Positions 1-5,939 of a DNA stretch of 8,238 nucleotides are shown in pieces. The position numbers and the translations under genes are program-made. The notes below the pieces were generated by a model that searched no databases, was not told where the DNA came from, and saw only the letters and a list, made by a program, of their open reading frames with translations. This stretch comes from Nitrospirae bacterium RIFCSPLOW2_12_42_9 (GTDB taxonomy: Bacteria > Nitrospirota > 9FT-COMBO-42-15 > HDB-SIOI813): assembly GCA_001805205.1 (NCBI GenBank), contig MHER01000005.1, positions 622 to 8,859 of the forward strand, written 5' to 3'. Position 1 is the stretch's first letter; each line of letters starts with the position of its first letter.

Positions 1-441
1 GATTTTAACCTCCTGGTCTATGTTCCGCCGCACAGGGCGCCCCAGATCGTGCAGGATGCCGGACTCACAGGCGAAAGTGGTTGGATACCAGTTAACCGCG
101 GGACCTTAGAGACCCGGTTCCCGGGGGTCTATGCAGTGGGAGATGTGACCGGGATCCCTCTTTCGATGGGGAAACCTCTTCCCAAGGCCGGTGTATTTGC
201 CCATGGAGAGGCCGAGGTGGTGGCCAATAATATTGTTTATGCTATCACAGGAAAGGGGAAACCCACTGTTTTCAATGGCCATGGTGAATGTTTCATCGAG
301 ACAGGGGATGGTAAGGCAGGCTTTGGCAGCGGAGATTTCTTCGCAGAACCCGTACCTAAGGTCAAGATGCGGGGGCCGAACAGGGCCCTTCATTTCGGAA
401 AGGTTGCCTTCGAGAAGTTCTGGCTCTTTGAATGGTTTTAA
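1..441 (+). CDS. Sulfide:quinone oxidoreductase-like FAD-dependent oxidoreductase, C-terminal part (5' end outside window)
   Basis: The reading frame is open from the first base and ends at TAA 439-441, giving the last 146 residues of a flavoprotein of the SQR / NADH-dehydrogenase-2-like superfamily. Visible residues 42-50 read GVYAVGDVT, the second FAD-contact motif with its acidic Asp (D48). It is followed by the family's MGKPLPKAGVFAHGEAEVVANNI helix region (residues 56-78). The last 50 residues contain GHGECFIETG with one cysteine (C97) and end in an aromatic tail (FWLFEWF). A tail of that kind is often a membrane-contact segment in SQR-type monotopic enzymes. Family members oxidise sulfide, or an uncharacterised donor, and pass electrons to quinone. 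Without the N-terminal half, the catalytic cysteines cannot be checked, so the sulfide substrate is inferred. A DsrE-family gene 24 nt downstream supports a sulfur-related role. Confidence 0.82.
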   Translation, partial: DFNLLVYVPPHRAPQIVQDAGLTGESGWIPVNRGTLETRFPGVYAVGDVTGIPLSMGKPLPKAGVFAHGEAEVVANNIVYAITGKGKPTVFNGHGECFIETGDGKAGFGSGDFFAEPVPKVKMRGPNRALHFGKVAFEKFWLFEWF

Positions 442-465
442 TCGCATTAAGGAAAGGGGAAGACG

Positions 466-816
466 ATGTCTGACTTCACCATCATTATTAATGACCCACC
501 CTATGGCAGTGAAAGACCTTACAATGCCCTAAGGCTCGCAAACAGCCTGATCAAGAAAGAAGATATCCTGGTGACAGTTTTCCTCATGGGGGATGCTGTC
601 ACCTGTGCCGGAAGAGGTCAGAAGACACCGGATGGGTATTATAACATTGAGCGGATGTTGAAACCTGTGGTGAGACGGGGCCGGGTACTTCTCTGCGGGA
701 CCTGCATGGACGCAAGGGGGATGAAGGAAGAAAATATAGCCGAAGGGTGTAAGAGAAGTACCCTGGATGAACTGACAGATCTGACGATCTCTTCTGATAA
801 GGTGCTTGTTTTCTAA
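466..816 (+). CDS. DsrE/DsrF-family (YchN-like) sulfur-relay protein
   Basis: A 116-aa protein of the usual DsrE/DsrF-family length (about 110-130 aa). It opens with a hydrophobic beta strand (TIIIND), then Y-N-A-L-R-L-A-N, a second strand ending FLMGDAV (39-45), and the family signature LLCGTCMDARGM at residues 75-86. Cysteines are C47, C77, C80 and C95. C80, or the C77/C80 pair, is in the position expected for the sulfur-accepting cysteine, but I did not align it. Family members are soluble cytoplasmic proteins that bind or relay sulfane sulfur, usually as oligomers. The ATG at 466 follows the purine-rich ribosome site GGAAAGGGGA (451-460), 5 nt upstream. The gene lies 24 nt behind the SQR-like gene and is probably cotranscribed with it. 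It ends 18 nt from the convergent MTH1187-family gene, with no clear terminator hairpin between them. Confidence 0.88.
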   Translation: MSDFTIIINDPPYGSERPYNALRLANSLIKKEDILVTVFLMGDAVTCAGRGQKTPDGYYNIERMLKPVVRRGRVLLCGTCMDARGMKEENIAEGCKRSTLDELTDLTISSDKVLVF

Positions 817-834
817 ACCATTTAATTAAGACTT

Positions 835-1137
835 CTATTTCTTTATCCTTGCCATTACAGAGTTGACCTTGTCTTCGAGCTTGACCTTCTTATCCCTTCT
901 GTCATCTATGGACAATGATGTCACGACCCTCTTTATACCCTTCTTAAAGGGTGTTTCGTGAAGCTTCTGTGCAAGTTTAAAAAGGTCGCCGGCTTTTCCC
1001 TCTACAATAGTCCCCATGTCAGTGAGTTTATACCTGACCTTTGACCTTTTACATACAACAACCACATCAGCTATATAATCTCCAATACTTGTTGTTGGTG
1101 TGCCGAGCGGTACAACGCTGATCTCTAAGAGCGCCAT
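835..1137 (-). CDS. MTH1187-family thiamine-binding protein (DUF77 / YqgV-type)
   Basis: A 100-aa protein matching the MTH1187/DUF77 family in length and pattern. It starts MALLEISVVPLGT, then has GDYIADVV (19-26), Y-K-L-T-D-M-G-T-I-V-E-G (36-47) and RVVTSLSIDDRRDKK (70-84). Family members are small ferredoxin-like-fold oligomers shown or predicted to bind thiamine or related pyrimidines, and their physiological role is poorly defined. The ATG at 1137 is chosen because a near-perfect SD (AAAGGAGGTG on the minus strand) ends 6 nt upstream. The alternative in-frame GTG three codons earlier lies inside that SD. It is the last gene of the leftward operon, 29 nt after ribA, which places it beside another vitamin gene. 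Confidence 0.88.
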   Translation of the reverse strand: MALLEISVVPLGTPTTSIGDYIADVVVVCKRSKVRYKLTDMGTIVEGKAGDLFKLAQKLHETPFKKGIKRVVTSLSIDDRRDKKVKLEDKVNSVMARIKK

Positions 1138-1143
1138 CTGTCT

Positions 1144-1153
1144 CACCTCCTTT
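1144..1153 (-). promoter_or_regulatory. Strong ribosome binding site for the MTH1187-family gene
   Basis: The minus strand reads AAAGGAGGTG, essentially complementary to the 16S rRNA tail, 6 nt before the ATG at 1137. It settles the start. The longer GTG start at 1146 would have to use a start codon that is part of this SD. Confidence 0.85.
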
Positions 1154-1166
1154 TAACGTTTCATTT

Positions 1167-1919
1167 CTATTTGATCTTCTTAAACAAAGGTATATCCATC
1201 TGTTCCTGAAATCTCTTTGCAACACCTTCCAACAGGTGGCCAAACTCCTTCTCTTTTGTCTCAAGGTAAAATCGGTTGTATTTGTTCGGCTTTATAACAA
1301 GGGGGATACGTTCTGTTATTTTTATACCATATTGCTCGAGATCTGTTATCTTGTGGGGATTATTCGTCATTAGCCTGACAGACCTTATCTTTAAAGACCT
1401 TATTATATGAGCGGCAACACTGTACTCCCTTTCATCATCACGAAATCCGAGTGCTATATTTGCCTCTTTCGTATCAAGCCCCTCTTCCTGTAGTGCATAT
1501 GCCTTGATCTTGTTGATGAACCCTATTCCACGTCCTTCCTGTCTCAGATATATCAGTATCCCCGCCTTACTTTTCCCTATTGTACTTAATGCTGATGTAA
1601 GCTGGTCATGGCAATCACACCTCAGTGAGCCAAAGACATCTCCTGTAAGACATTCTGAATGCAGCCTCACAATTACATCCTCCTGATTTATAACATTACC
1701 ATGGAGGAGGGCTGCGTGCTCCTTATTGTCACGGTTGTTATAAAAGGCAACTGTCTGGAACTGTCCATGCTGGGAAGGGAGATCGGCTATAGCCACAATC
1801 CGTACGCATATCTTATCCCTGCCGATCCCATCGCATTCATGGTCTTTGTCTTCATTGATTAGATCTTTTATATCTTTCTTAGTTAAACCTCTGTTAATAC
1901 CCTTTGATGATTCAATCAT
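1167..1919 (-). CDS. ribA: GTP cyclohydrolase II (riboflavin biosynthesis), stand-alone form
   Basis: Cytoplasmic zinc enzyme that opens GTP to 2,5-diamino-6-ribosylamino-4(3H)-pyrimidinone 5'-phosphate, the first step of riboflavin synthesis. The zinc-binding block RLHSECLTGDVFGSLRCDC lies at residues 85-103, with ligands C90, C101 and C103. RQEGRGIG at 126-133 and KAYALQEEG at 139-147 (family active-site tyrosine Y141) follow, then LGFRDDER (157-164) and LMTNNPHKI (183-191). At 250 aa it is longer than the roughly 196-aa E. coli RibA because of an extra 35-40 residues at the N terminus and about 15 at the C terminus. It has no fused DHBP synthase domain, so it is not the bifunctional RibBA form. 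The ATG at 1919 has the SD AAAGAGGTG (minus strand, 1928-1936) at 8 nt spacing. It lies 20 nt behind the HTH-MBL gene in the same operon. No FMN riboswitch is visible in the gap. Confidence 0.96.
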   Translation of the reverse strand: MIESSKGINRGLTKKDIKDLINEDKDHECDGIGRDKICVRIVAIADLPSQHGQFQTVAFYNNRDNKEHAALLHGNVINQEDVIVRLHSECLTGDVFGSLRCDCHDQLTSALSTIGKSKAGILIYLRQEGRGIGFINKIKAYALQEEGLDTKEANIALGFRDDEREYSVAAHIIRSLKIRSVRLMTNNPHKITDLEQYGIKITERIPLVIKPNKYNRFYLETKEKEFGHLLEGVAKRFQEQMDIPLFKKIK

Positions 1920-1939
1920 TGGATAAACACCTCTTTCTC

Positions 1940-2776
1940 TTAAAAGAATGGATTATGCTTAACCTCTTCCCCGATTGTGCTTGAAGGTCCATGTCCAGGG
2001 AATATACATATATCCTTATTCAAAGTTAATATTTTTGTCCTGACAGATTCAAGTAATTTCTTATACCCATCAATACCATAAGACCTCCCTACTGAACCTG
2101 CAAAAAGGGTATCTCCTGAGAAACAATAGTTGTCCGTAATATAACAGGTACTACCCTGGGTATGACCTGGTGTGGAAATGGCCCTGATTGTATGTCTTCC
2201 CACACTATATTCTGAGTTATCTTTAACAAGAAATAAATCCTTGCCCATCTCCTTCTCCATACCTGAAACTGATTCTCTCTCAGGCAAACCTATACCAGCA
2301 CCTGTGCCCCTTTGTATCTCTCTTAATCCTCCTGTATGATCACTGTGACAATGAGTCAACAATATATATTTTAGTCTAAGCCCTCTTTCATGTAAATTAT
2401 GCAAAACCTTTTTATGGCTGTTTCCTGTATCAAATGCCACAGCCTCTCCTGAGCTTTCATCAAACAAGAGGTATCCATTTACTTTATATGCCCCCATTGT
2501 CCCATCTATAATCAGGATATCAGATAATTTCCCCAAATGTAATTCCTCCGGATGCCACATCCTCATAGCAATAGAGAATAACTTAGCAGCATCAAGTCCA
2601 AGTAATTCAGCAAGCCCAATCACTTCCTCTCTGGAAGGAACATATTTGTATGACTCAATTTCTTCAAGAACCTTTAATGATATATTAACCCTCTCACTCA
2701 CATCTATAGATGAAAGGCCAAGCCCTGTCCTCGCCTTCTGAATAATATCACCAAACTCATCTTCGAGTGGTTCCAT
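1940..2776 (-). CDS. XRE-type HTH / metallo-beta-lactamase-fold hydrolase fusion
   Basis: A 278-aa protein with two parts. Residues about 8-70 form an XRE/Cro-like helix-turn-helix (DIIQKARTGLGLSSIDVSERVNIS, then LAELLGLDAAKLF). Residues about 85-278 form a glyoxalase-II-like metallo-beta-lactamase fold. The metal ligands are complete: H142-C-H144-S-D146-H147, H205 in STPGHTQGS, D222 in SGDTLF and H262 in FPGHGP. The C terminus ends in NPFF, as in many small glyoxalase-II-like hydrolases. Likely chemistry is thioester or related hydrolysis, but the substrate is unknown. The ATG at 2776 is chosen because AAGGAGGG lies 13 nt upstream and because it sits 4 nt after the trmI stop. An in-frame GTG-type extension to 2872 would overlap trmI by 92 nt and add no recognisable domain. 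Whether the HTH binds DNA is not shown by the sequence. Confidence 0.9.
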   Translation of the reverse strand: MEPLEDEFGDIIQKARTGLGLSSIDVSERVNISLKVLEEIESYKYVPSREEVIGLAELLGLDAAKLFSIAMRMWHPEELHLGKLSDILIIDGTMGAYKVNGYLLFDESSGEAVAFDTGNSHKKVLHNLHERGLRLKYILLTHCHSDHTGGLREIQRGTGAGIGLPERESVSGMEKEMGKDLFLVKDNSEYSVGRHTIRAISTPGHTQGSTCYITDNYCFSGDTLFAGSVGRSYGIDGYKKLLESVRTKILTLNKDICIFPGHGPSSTIGEEVKHNPFF

Positions 2777-2780
2777 GAAA

Positions 2781-3599
2781 TTAAATAATCCCTCCTTGTC
2801 TACTTTCAATAACAAACGGTTCAGGAGTTTTGCCTGTCTTTCTTGCCACTGTAATAAACCCTGTATGAGCAACCATGCGGTGATCCGGCCTCACACTGTT
2901 TTCTTCTACATGCCACGTCCTGAGAAGTGTCTCTATTGTCTCAATCTGTATAAAAGTACCTGACATTTTTAATGCCTCAACTACCATTGAGACCTGAATT
3001 GTAGTGGGAAGATAGCAAAGGAATATCCCGCCCTGTCTCAATGACCTCTCTGCATGCGTTACTACCCTCCATGGTTCTGGCAAATCCAGTACAACCCTGT
3101 CTATCCCCTGTTCATCAATCCCTTCATAAATATCTTTATTCCTTACCAAAAGATTGTCTGCCCTTCCATGATATACATTGATATTTTCAACTGCACGTTT
3201 GATAAAATCCTCCCGGACTTCATAAGATATAATCTCCCCCTTATCACCAACAACTCTGAGTAATGCCATAGTAAGCGCGCCTGAGCCTATTCCTGCCTCA
3301 ACAATCTTTGCACCTGGATATATGTCTGCAATCATAAGGATCATACCTATATCCTTGGGATAGATTACCTGTGCACCTCTCGGCATCTTTAATATATATT
3401 CAGCCAATGTGGGTCTTACCACAACAAATTTACTACCTCTTGAGAATATTACTATTGAACCATCCTCAATACCAATGATATCGTCATGGGCAATAGCCTC
3501 ACCACTGAATCTGAATACCTTTCCCCTGCACAGGTTCAGCGGGTAGTGTCTCCCTTTTTTATCTATAAAATGGACCCTCTCACCATCAGATAATTTCAT
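2781..3599 (-). CDS. trmI: tRNA (adenine-58-N1)-methyltransferase, TrmI family
   Basis: A 272-aa class I SAM-dependent methyltransferase that makes m1A58 in the T-loop of tRNA, typically as a homotetramer. The N-terminal domain (1-70) begins MKLSDGERVHFIDKKGRHY, the standard small beta-barrel start of the family. SAM-binding motif I is IVEAGIGSGALT (99-110), acidic strand 2 ends SYEVRE (125-130), and the catalytic-region motif is DLPEPW (172-177). The family-specific tail TWHVEENSVRPDHRMVAHTGF lies at 228-248. The ATG at 3599 is preferred over an upstream in-frame GTG at 3674 because homologues begin at MKL-like residues and the extra 25 residues come from the AT-rich repeat region. No SD precedes 3599. 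A promoter ends 9 nt upstream, so the mRNA may be leaderless. It is the first gene of the four-gene leftward operon. Confidence 0.94.
   Translation of the reverse strand: MKLSDGERVHFIDKKGRHYPLNLCRGKVFRFSGEAIAHDDIIGIEDGSIVIFSRGSKFVVVRPTLAEYILKMPRGAQVIYPKDIGMILMIADIYPGAKIVEAGIGSGALTMALLRVVGDKGEIISYEVREDFIKRAVENINVYHGRADNLLVRNKDIYEGIDEQGIDRVVLDLPEPWRVVTHAERSLRQGGIFLCYLPTTIQVSMVVEALKMSGTFIQIETIETLLRTWHVEENSVRPDHRMVAHTGFITVARKTGKTPEPFVIESRQGGII
2790..2797 (-). promoter_or_regulatory. Ribosome binding site for the HTH-MBL gene, inside the end of trmI
   Basis: The minus strand reads AAGGAGGG within the last codons of trmI, with a rather long 13-nt spacing to the ATG at 2776. The arrangement suggests translational coupling between trmI and the HTH-MBL gene. 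Confidence 0.7.
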
Positions 3600-3608
3600 A
3601 CTACTGCT

Positions 3609-3637
3609 ATCATATCCCAAGAATGGGCAGATTTCAA
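3609..3637 (-). promoter_or_regulatory. Predicted sigma70-type promoter of trmI, placed for a leaderless mRNA
   Basis: On the minus strand, TTGAAA (-35, at 3637-3632) is separated by exactly 17 nt from TATGAT (-10, at 3614-3609). Only 9 nt separate the -10 from the trmI ATG at 3599, so the expected transcription start (about 3602) gives a 5' leader of 0-3 nt. A second perfect TATAAT on the same strand (3642-3637) lacks a good -35 at 16-18 nt but could give a transcript with a leader of about 30 nt. Prediction by eye. Confidence 0.5.
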
Positions 3638-3653
3638 TTATACTAACAGGTCG

Positions 3654-3721
3654 TAACCAAACACACGTAACCACAAATAAAAAGTAACCACAAAATAAAT
3701 AACCACAATAACCACAAATAA
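3654..3721. repeat. Cluster of four to five TAACCACAA direct repeats in the divergent intergenic region
   Basis: Exact TAACCACAA units begin at 3668, 3685, 3700 and 3709, most continuing with AATAA-like bases. A degenerate copy (TAACCAAACA) begins at 3654. Start-to-start distances are 14, 17, 15 and 9 nt. The cluster lies upstream of the leftward trmI promoter and immediately upstream of the rightward TTGACA promoter. It could be a multi-copy operator, an AT-rich upstream element or simple-sequence drift. The units are too short and unevenly spaced for a CRISPR array. Confidence 0.7.
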
Positions 3722-3722
3722 A

Positions 3723-3753
3723 TTGACAATGATATTTTATAGTGTTATATAAT
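3723..3753 (+). promoter_or_regulatory. Predicted sigma70-type promoter for the winged-helix/nrdJ/MEMO gene group
   Basis: A perfect TTGACA (3723-3728) is followed by a perfect TATAAT (3748-3753) with a long 19-nt spacer. TATATA at 3746-3751 would give the standard 17-nt spacer. Transcription would start near 3760, leaving a leader of about 115 nt before the ATG at 3875. TATAGTGT (3738-3745), between the boxes, matches half of an NrdR-box-like palindrome, but the other half is poor. Confidence 0.6.
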
Positions 3754-3759
3754 ATATGA

Positions 3760-3874
3760 TAAAATCATTTTTTCATTAGGTATTCCATCCAACGTTGAAA
3801 GGAGGTCTTAACGAGAAGCAGAATATTAGAAATTCACCAGAGAAAAATTATGTATTAAATTTAGGAGGTGCTTT
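3760..3874 (+). other. Untranslated leader of about 115 nt with an SD-like sequence that has no start codon
   Basis: Between the predicted transcription start and the ATG at 3875 there are two SD-like sites. The first, GAAAGGAGGT at 3797-3806, is a nearly full match to the anti-SD but has no ATG, GTG or TTG within the next 15 nt. The second, AGGAGGTG at 3863-3870, serves the 78-aa gene. I see no cobalamin-riboswitch signature, no convincing hairpin terminator and no ORF of useful length here. CAACGTTG (3790-3797) is an 8-bp palindrome just ahead of the first SD-like site. Confidence 0.45.
3863..3870 (+). promoter_or_regulatory. Strong ribosome binding site for the 78-aa gene
   Basis: AGGAGGTG lies 4 nt before the ATG at 3875. 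It fixes the start of this small gene and supports its being translated. Confidence 0.8.
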
Positions 3875-4111
3875 ATGGAGTCCAAGATAGTTTGTACTTC
3901 AGAGAAGATCCTAACTCTGATAAAGGAAAGGGGTTGCGTTTCTTTTACAGAGTTAGAGAATAGTATAGATGACTCCTACAATCTGATATTTCTTGCTATT
4001 GACAAATTAGTCAGGGAAAACAAGTTGAGCCTCCAGCGAAACAGGGCTGATTATCTTATTGCTACGCCAGGTAACAGGTTTGAATCAAAAGAGATCAGAA
4101 AAGCCAGTTAG
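3875..4111 (+). CDS. Small winged-helix-like protein of unknown function, upstream of nrdJ
   Basis: A 78-aa protein with a strong SD, 78 nt upstream of nrdJ on the same strand. I do not recognise a named family with certainty. The order of elements suggests a compact winged helix: helix 1 (SEKILTLIKERG, 9-20), a short strand with helix 2 (VSFTELENSI, 22-31), recognition-like helix 3 (NLIFLAIDKLVRENKL, 36-51) and a beta wing (SLQRNRADYLIAT, 52-64). The basic tail FESKEIRKAS follows. It resembles small stand-alone winged-helix proteins (DUF2582-like) in pattern, but that comparison is from memory. There is no signal peptide or transmembrane segment, and C7 and C21 are its only cysteines. It could be a DNA-binding regulator of its own promoter or of nrdJ. 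That role is inferred only from position and predicted fold. Confidence 0.75.
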   Translation: MESKIVCTSEKILTLIKERGCVSFTELENSIDDSYNLIFLAIDKLVRENKLSLQRNRADYLIATPGNRFESKEIRKAS

Positions 4112-4154
4112 TATAACATTTCATTAAATCCTACAATATACTTGAGTTTGATAA

Positions 4155-4183
4155 TTGTCTTTACTATCCTTGTGTGATACTAT
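4155..4183 (+). promoter_or_regulatory. Weak candidate promoter directly ahead of nrdJ
   Basis: TTGTCT (4155-4160) and TACTAT (4178-4183) are separated by exactly 17 nt, and 6 nt separate the -10 from the nrdJ ATG at 4190. Each box matches consensus at only four of six bases, though the most conserved ones (TTG; T-A and A-T) are kept. The spacing is the same as for the SurA-like gene in this window, and nrdJ has no SD. Low confidence on its own. Confidence 0.3.
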
Positions 4184-4189
4184 GACGAT

Positions 4190-5923
4190 ATGGATGTTCC
4201 CCGGCTGTCAAAAAATGCCTTAAAAGTCCTTGAAAAGAGATACCTCAGGAAAGATCAGGAAGGAAGAATCATTGAATCGCCTACAGATATGTTCCACCGG
4301 GTTGCCTCTAATATTTCCCGGGCTGACCTAAAATATAAAGAAAAAAAAATACTCTTGAAGACAGAGGCAATTTTTCATGGGATGCTGGAAAGGCTCGAGT
4401 TCCTGCCTAATTCCCCAACCCTTATGAATGCAGGAAAGAAACTGGGACAACTTGCTGCATGTTTTGTCATCCCGGTGGAAGATTCTTTAGATTCCATATT
4501 CGAGGCTGTTAAGATTACTGCCATGATCCACCAGACAGGTGGCGGGACAGGTTTCTCCTTTAGCAAGCTCAGGCCAAAAGATGATCCTGTCTCATCAACA
4601 GGCGGAATCGCGAGTGGACCAGTATCATTCATGAAGGTTTTTAATACAGGGACTGAGGTTATAAAACAGGGTGGGACAAGGAGAGGTGCAAATATGGGTA
4701 TACTCAGGGTTGATCACCCTGATATATTAGAATTTATATGGGTAAAGGATAATCCAGAGGAGCTTGTGAATTTCAATATCTCTGTTGCGATTACAGATAA
4801 TTTCATGAAGGCCCTTGATAAGGACAGCACATATCCGCTGATCAATCCGAGGACAGAAAAAACTGTAAAACGGTTACGGGCAAGAGATGTATTTAAAGAA
4901 ATAACGAGGGCAGCATGGAAGAATGGTGACCCGGGTGTAATATTTATAAACAGGATAAATGAGCAGAACCCCACAAGGAAGATTGGCGAGATTGAGGCAA
5001 CAAATCCATGCGGTGAACAACCACTTCATCCATATGAGGCATGTAACCTCGGCTCTGTTAACCTTACAAAGATGCTGAAAAAGATTAAAAGACGTTATGC
5101 TTTAGATTATGATAAACTCTCAAGAACGGTTTCAGAGGGGATTCATTTTCTCGACAATGTTATAGATGTAAACCATTACCCGATACCTCAGATCGAATCA
5201 ATTACAAAGGCAAACAGACGCATTGGACTTGGTGTCATGGGCTTTACTGATATGCTGATAATGTTGGGGATCCCTTATAATTCTGAAGATGCTATTAAAA
5301 CAGCAGAAGAGATTATGAGTTTTATCCAGTCTGTTTCCAAAGAAACATCTATGAAACTTGCAAAAGAGCGTGGTGCATTTCCGAATTTTAAAAAGAGTGT
5401 TTATTATGAGAGGAGAATGCCTCCTTTGAGGAATGCCACTACAACAACAATAGCCCCGACAGGAACCCTGAGTATAATTGCCGGTTGTTCGGGTGGGATA
5501 GAACCATTGTACGGGGTCAGTTTTGTAAGAGAAGTCCTGGACGGAGATAAACTCTATGAGGTAAATCCTTTTTTTAAACAGATGGCTTTTAAAATAGGGA
5601 TTTACAATGATAGGCTTGTTTCCGCTATATCTGATTCACCATCCATTCAGAATATACCTTCCATACCAAAAGATATGAAGGAGTTATTTGTAACCGCATT
5701 TGATATACCACCTGTATGGCATGTTAAGATGCAGGCTGTTTTTCAGAAATATGTTGACAACGCGGTCTCAAAAACTATCAATCTCCCGTATAACGCTACA
5801 ATACAGGACATAGAAGACGCATATATAGCCGCATACAAGCTCGGCTGCAAAGGTGTAACTGTTTTCAGGACAGGGAGTCGTAAGAAACAGGTACTAAGCT
5901 GTGCCAATGTGTTGTATTGTTAA
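4190..5923 (+). CDS. nrdJ: Adenosylcobalamin-dependent (class II) ribonucleotide reductase
   Basis: A 577-aa cytoplasmic enzyme that reduces ribonucleotides to deoxyribonucleotides using a thiyl radical made with coenzyme B12, so it needs neither oxygen nor a NrdB subunit. Visible features are FLPNSPTLMNAG (71-82), the first redox cysteine in QLAACFVIP (C91), QTGGGTGFSFSKLRP (115-129) and GGTRRGANMG (161-170). The radical motif N272-P-C274-G-E276 is followed by the partner redox cysteine in YEACNLGSVNL (C285), then APTGTLSIIAG (422-432) and the C-terminal barrel end GCKGVTVFRTGS (552-563). There is no ATP-cone. After QVL the protein has only CANVLYC (C571, C577), where many NrdJ proteins carry a longer zinc-binding tail. 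The ATG at 4190 is the only in-frame ATG after the stop at 4175-4177 and before the conserved region. It has no SD. Confidence 0.96.
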   Translation: MDVPRLSKNALKVLEKRYLRKDQEGRIIESPTDMFHRVASNISRADLKYKEKKILLKTEAIFHGMLERLEFLPNSPTLMNAGKKLGQLAACFVIPVEDSLDSIFEAVKITAMIHQTGGGTGFSFSKLRPKDDPVSSTGGIASGPVSFMKVFNTGTEVIKQGGTRRGANMGILRVDHPDILEFIWVKDNPEELVNFNISVAITDNFMKALDKDSTYPLINPRTEKTVKRLRARDVFKEITRAAWKNGDPGVIFINRINEQNPTRKIGEIEATNPCGEQPLHPYEACNLGSVNLTKMLKKIKRRYALDYDKLSRTVSEGIHFLDNVIDVNHYPIPQIESITKANRRIGLGVMGFTDMLIMLGIPYNSEDAIKTAEEIMSFIQSVSKETSMKLAKERGAFPNFKKSVYYERRMPPLRNATTTTIAPTGTLSIIAGCSGGIEPLYGVSFVREVLDGDKLYEVNPFFKQMAFKIGIYNDRLVSAISDSPSIQNIPSIPKDMKELFVTAFDIPPVWHVKMQAVFQKYVDNAVSKTINLPYNATIQDIEDAYIAAYKLGCKGVTVFRTGSRKKQVLSCANVLYC

Positions 5924-5939
5924 TATAAGGAGATAAACC

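Noticed and set aside
106..447. 113-codon open frame on the minus strand
   Set aside because: It is antisense to the conserved SQR-like C-terminal domain and has no recognisable protein features.
817..834. Bidirectional terminator between the convergent DsrE and MTH1187-family genes
   Set aside because: The 18-nt gap holds only a short AT palindrome (TTAATTAA) and no GC-rich stem with a T tract.
2777..2872. 32-codon N-terminal extension of the HTH-MBL protein
   Set aside because: It would overlap trmI by 92 nt and has no matching SD, whereas the ATG at 2776 follows AAGGAGGG and starts just before the HTH.
3600..3674. 25-codon N-terminal extension of trmI from a GTG at 3674
   Set aside because: The added residues come from the repeat and promoter region, are not part of the TrmI fold, and would place the predicted promoter inside the gene.
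3668..3721. Short CRISPR-like direct repeats
   Set aside because: The units are about 9-13 nt, with start-to-start distances of 9-17 nt and no unique spacers. This does not fit any CRISPR array.
3760..4189. Cobalamin riboswitch ahead of the B12-dependent reductase
   Set aside because: I could find no B12-box-like conserved core or clear stem set in the leader or in the 4112-4189 gap.
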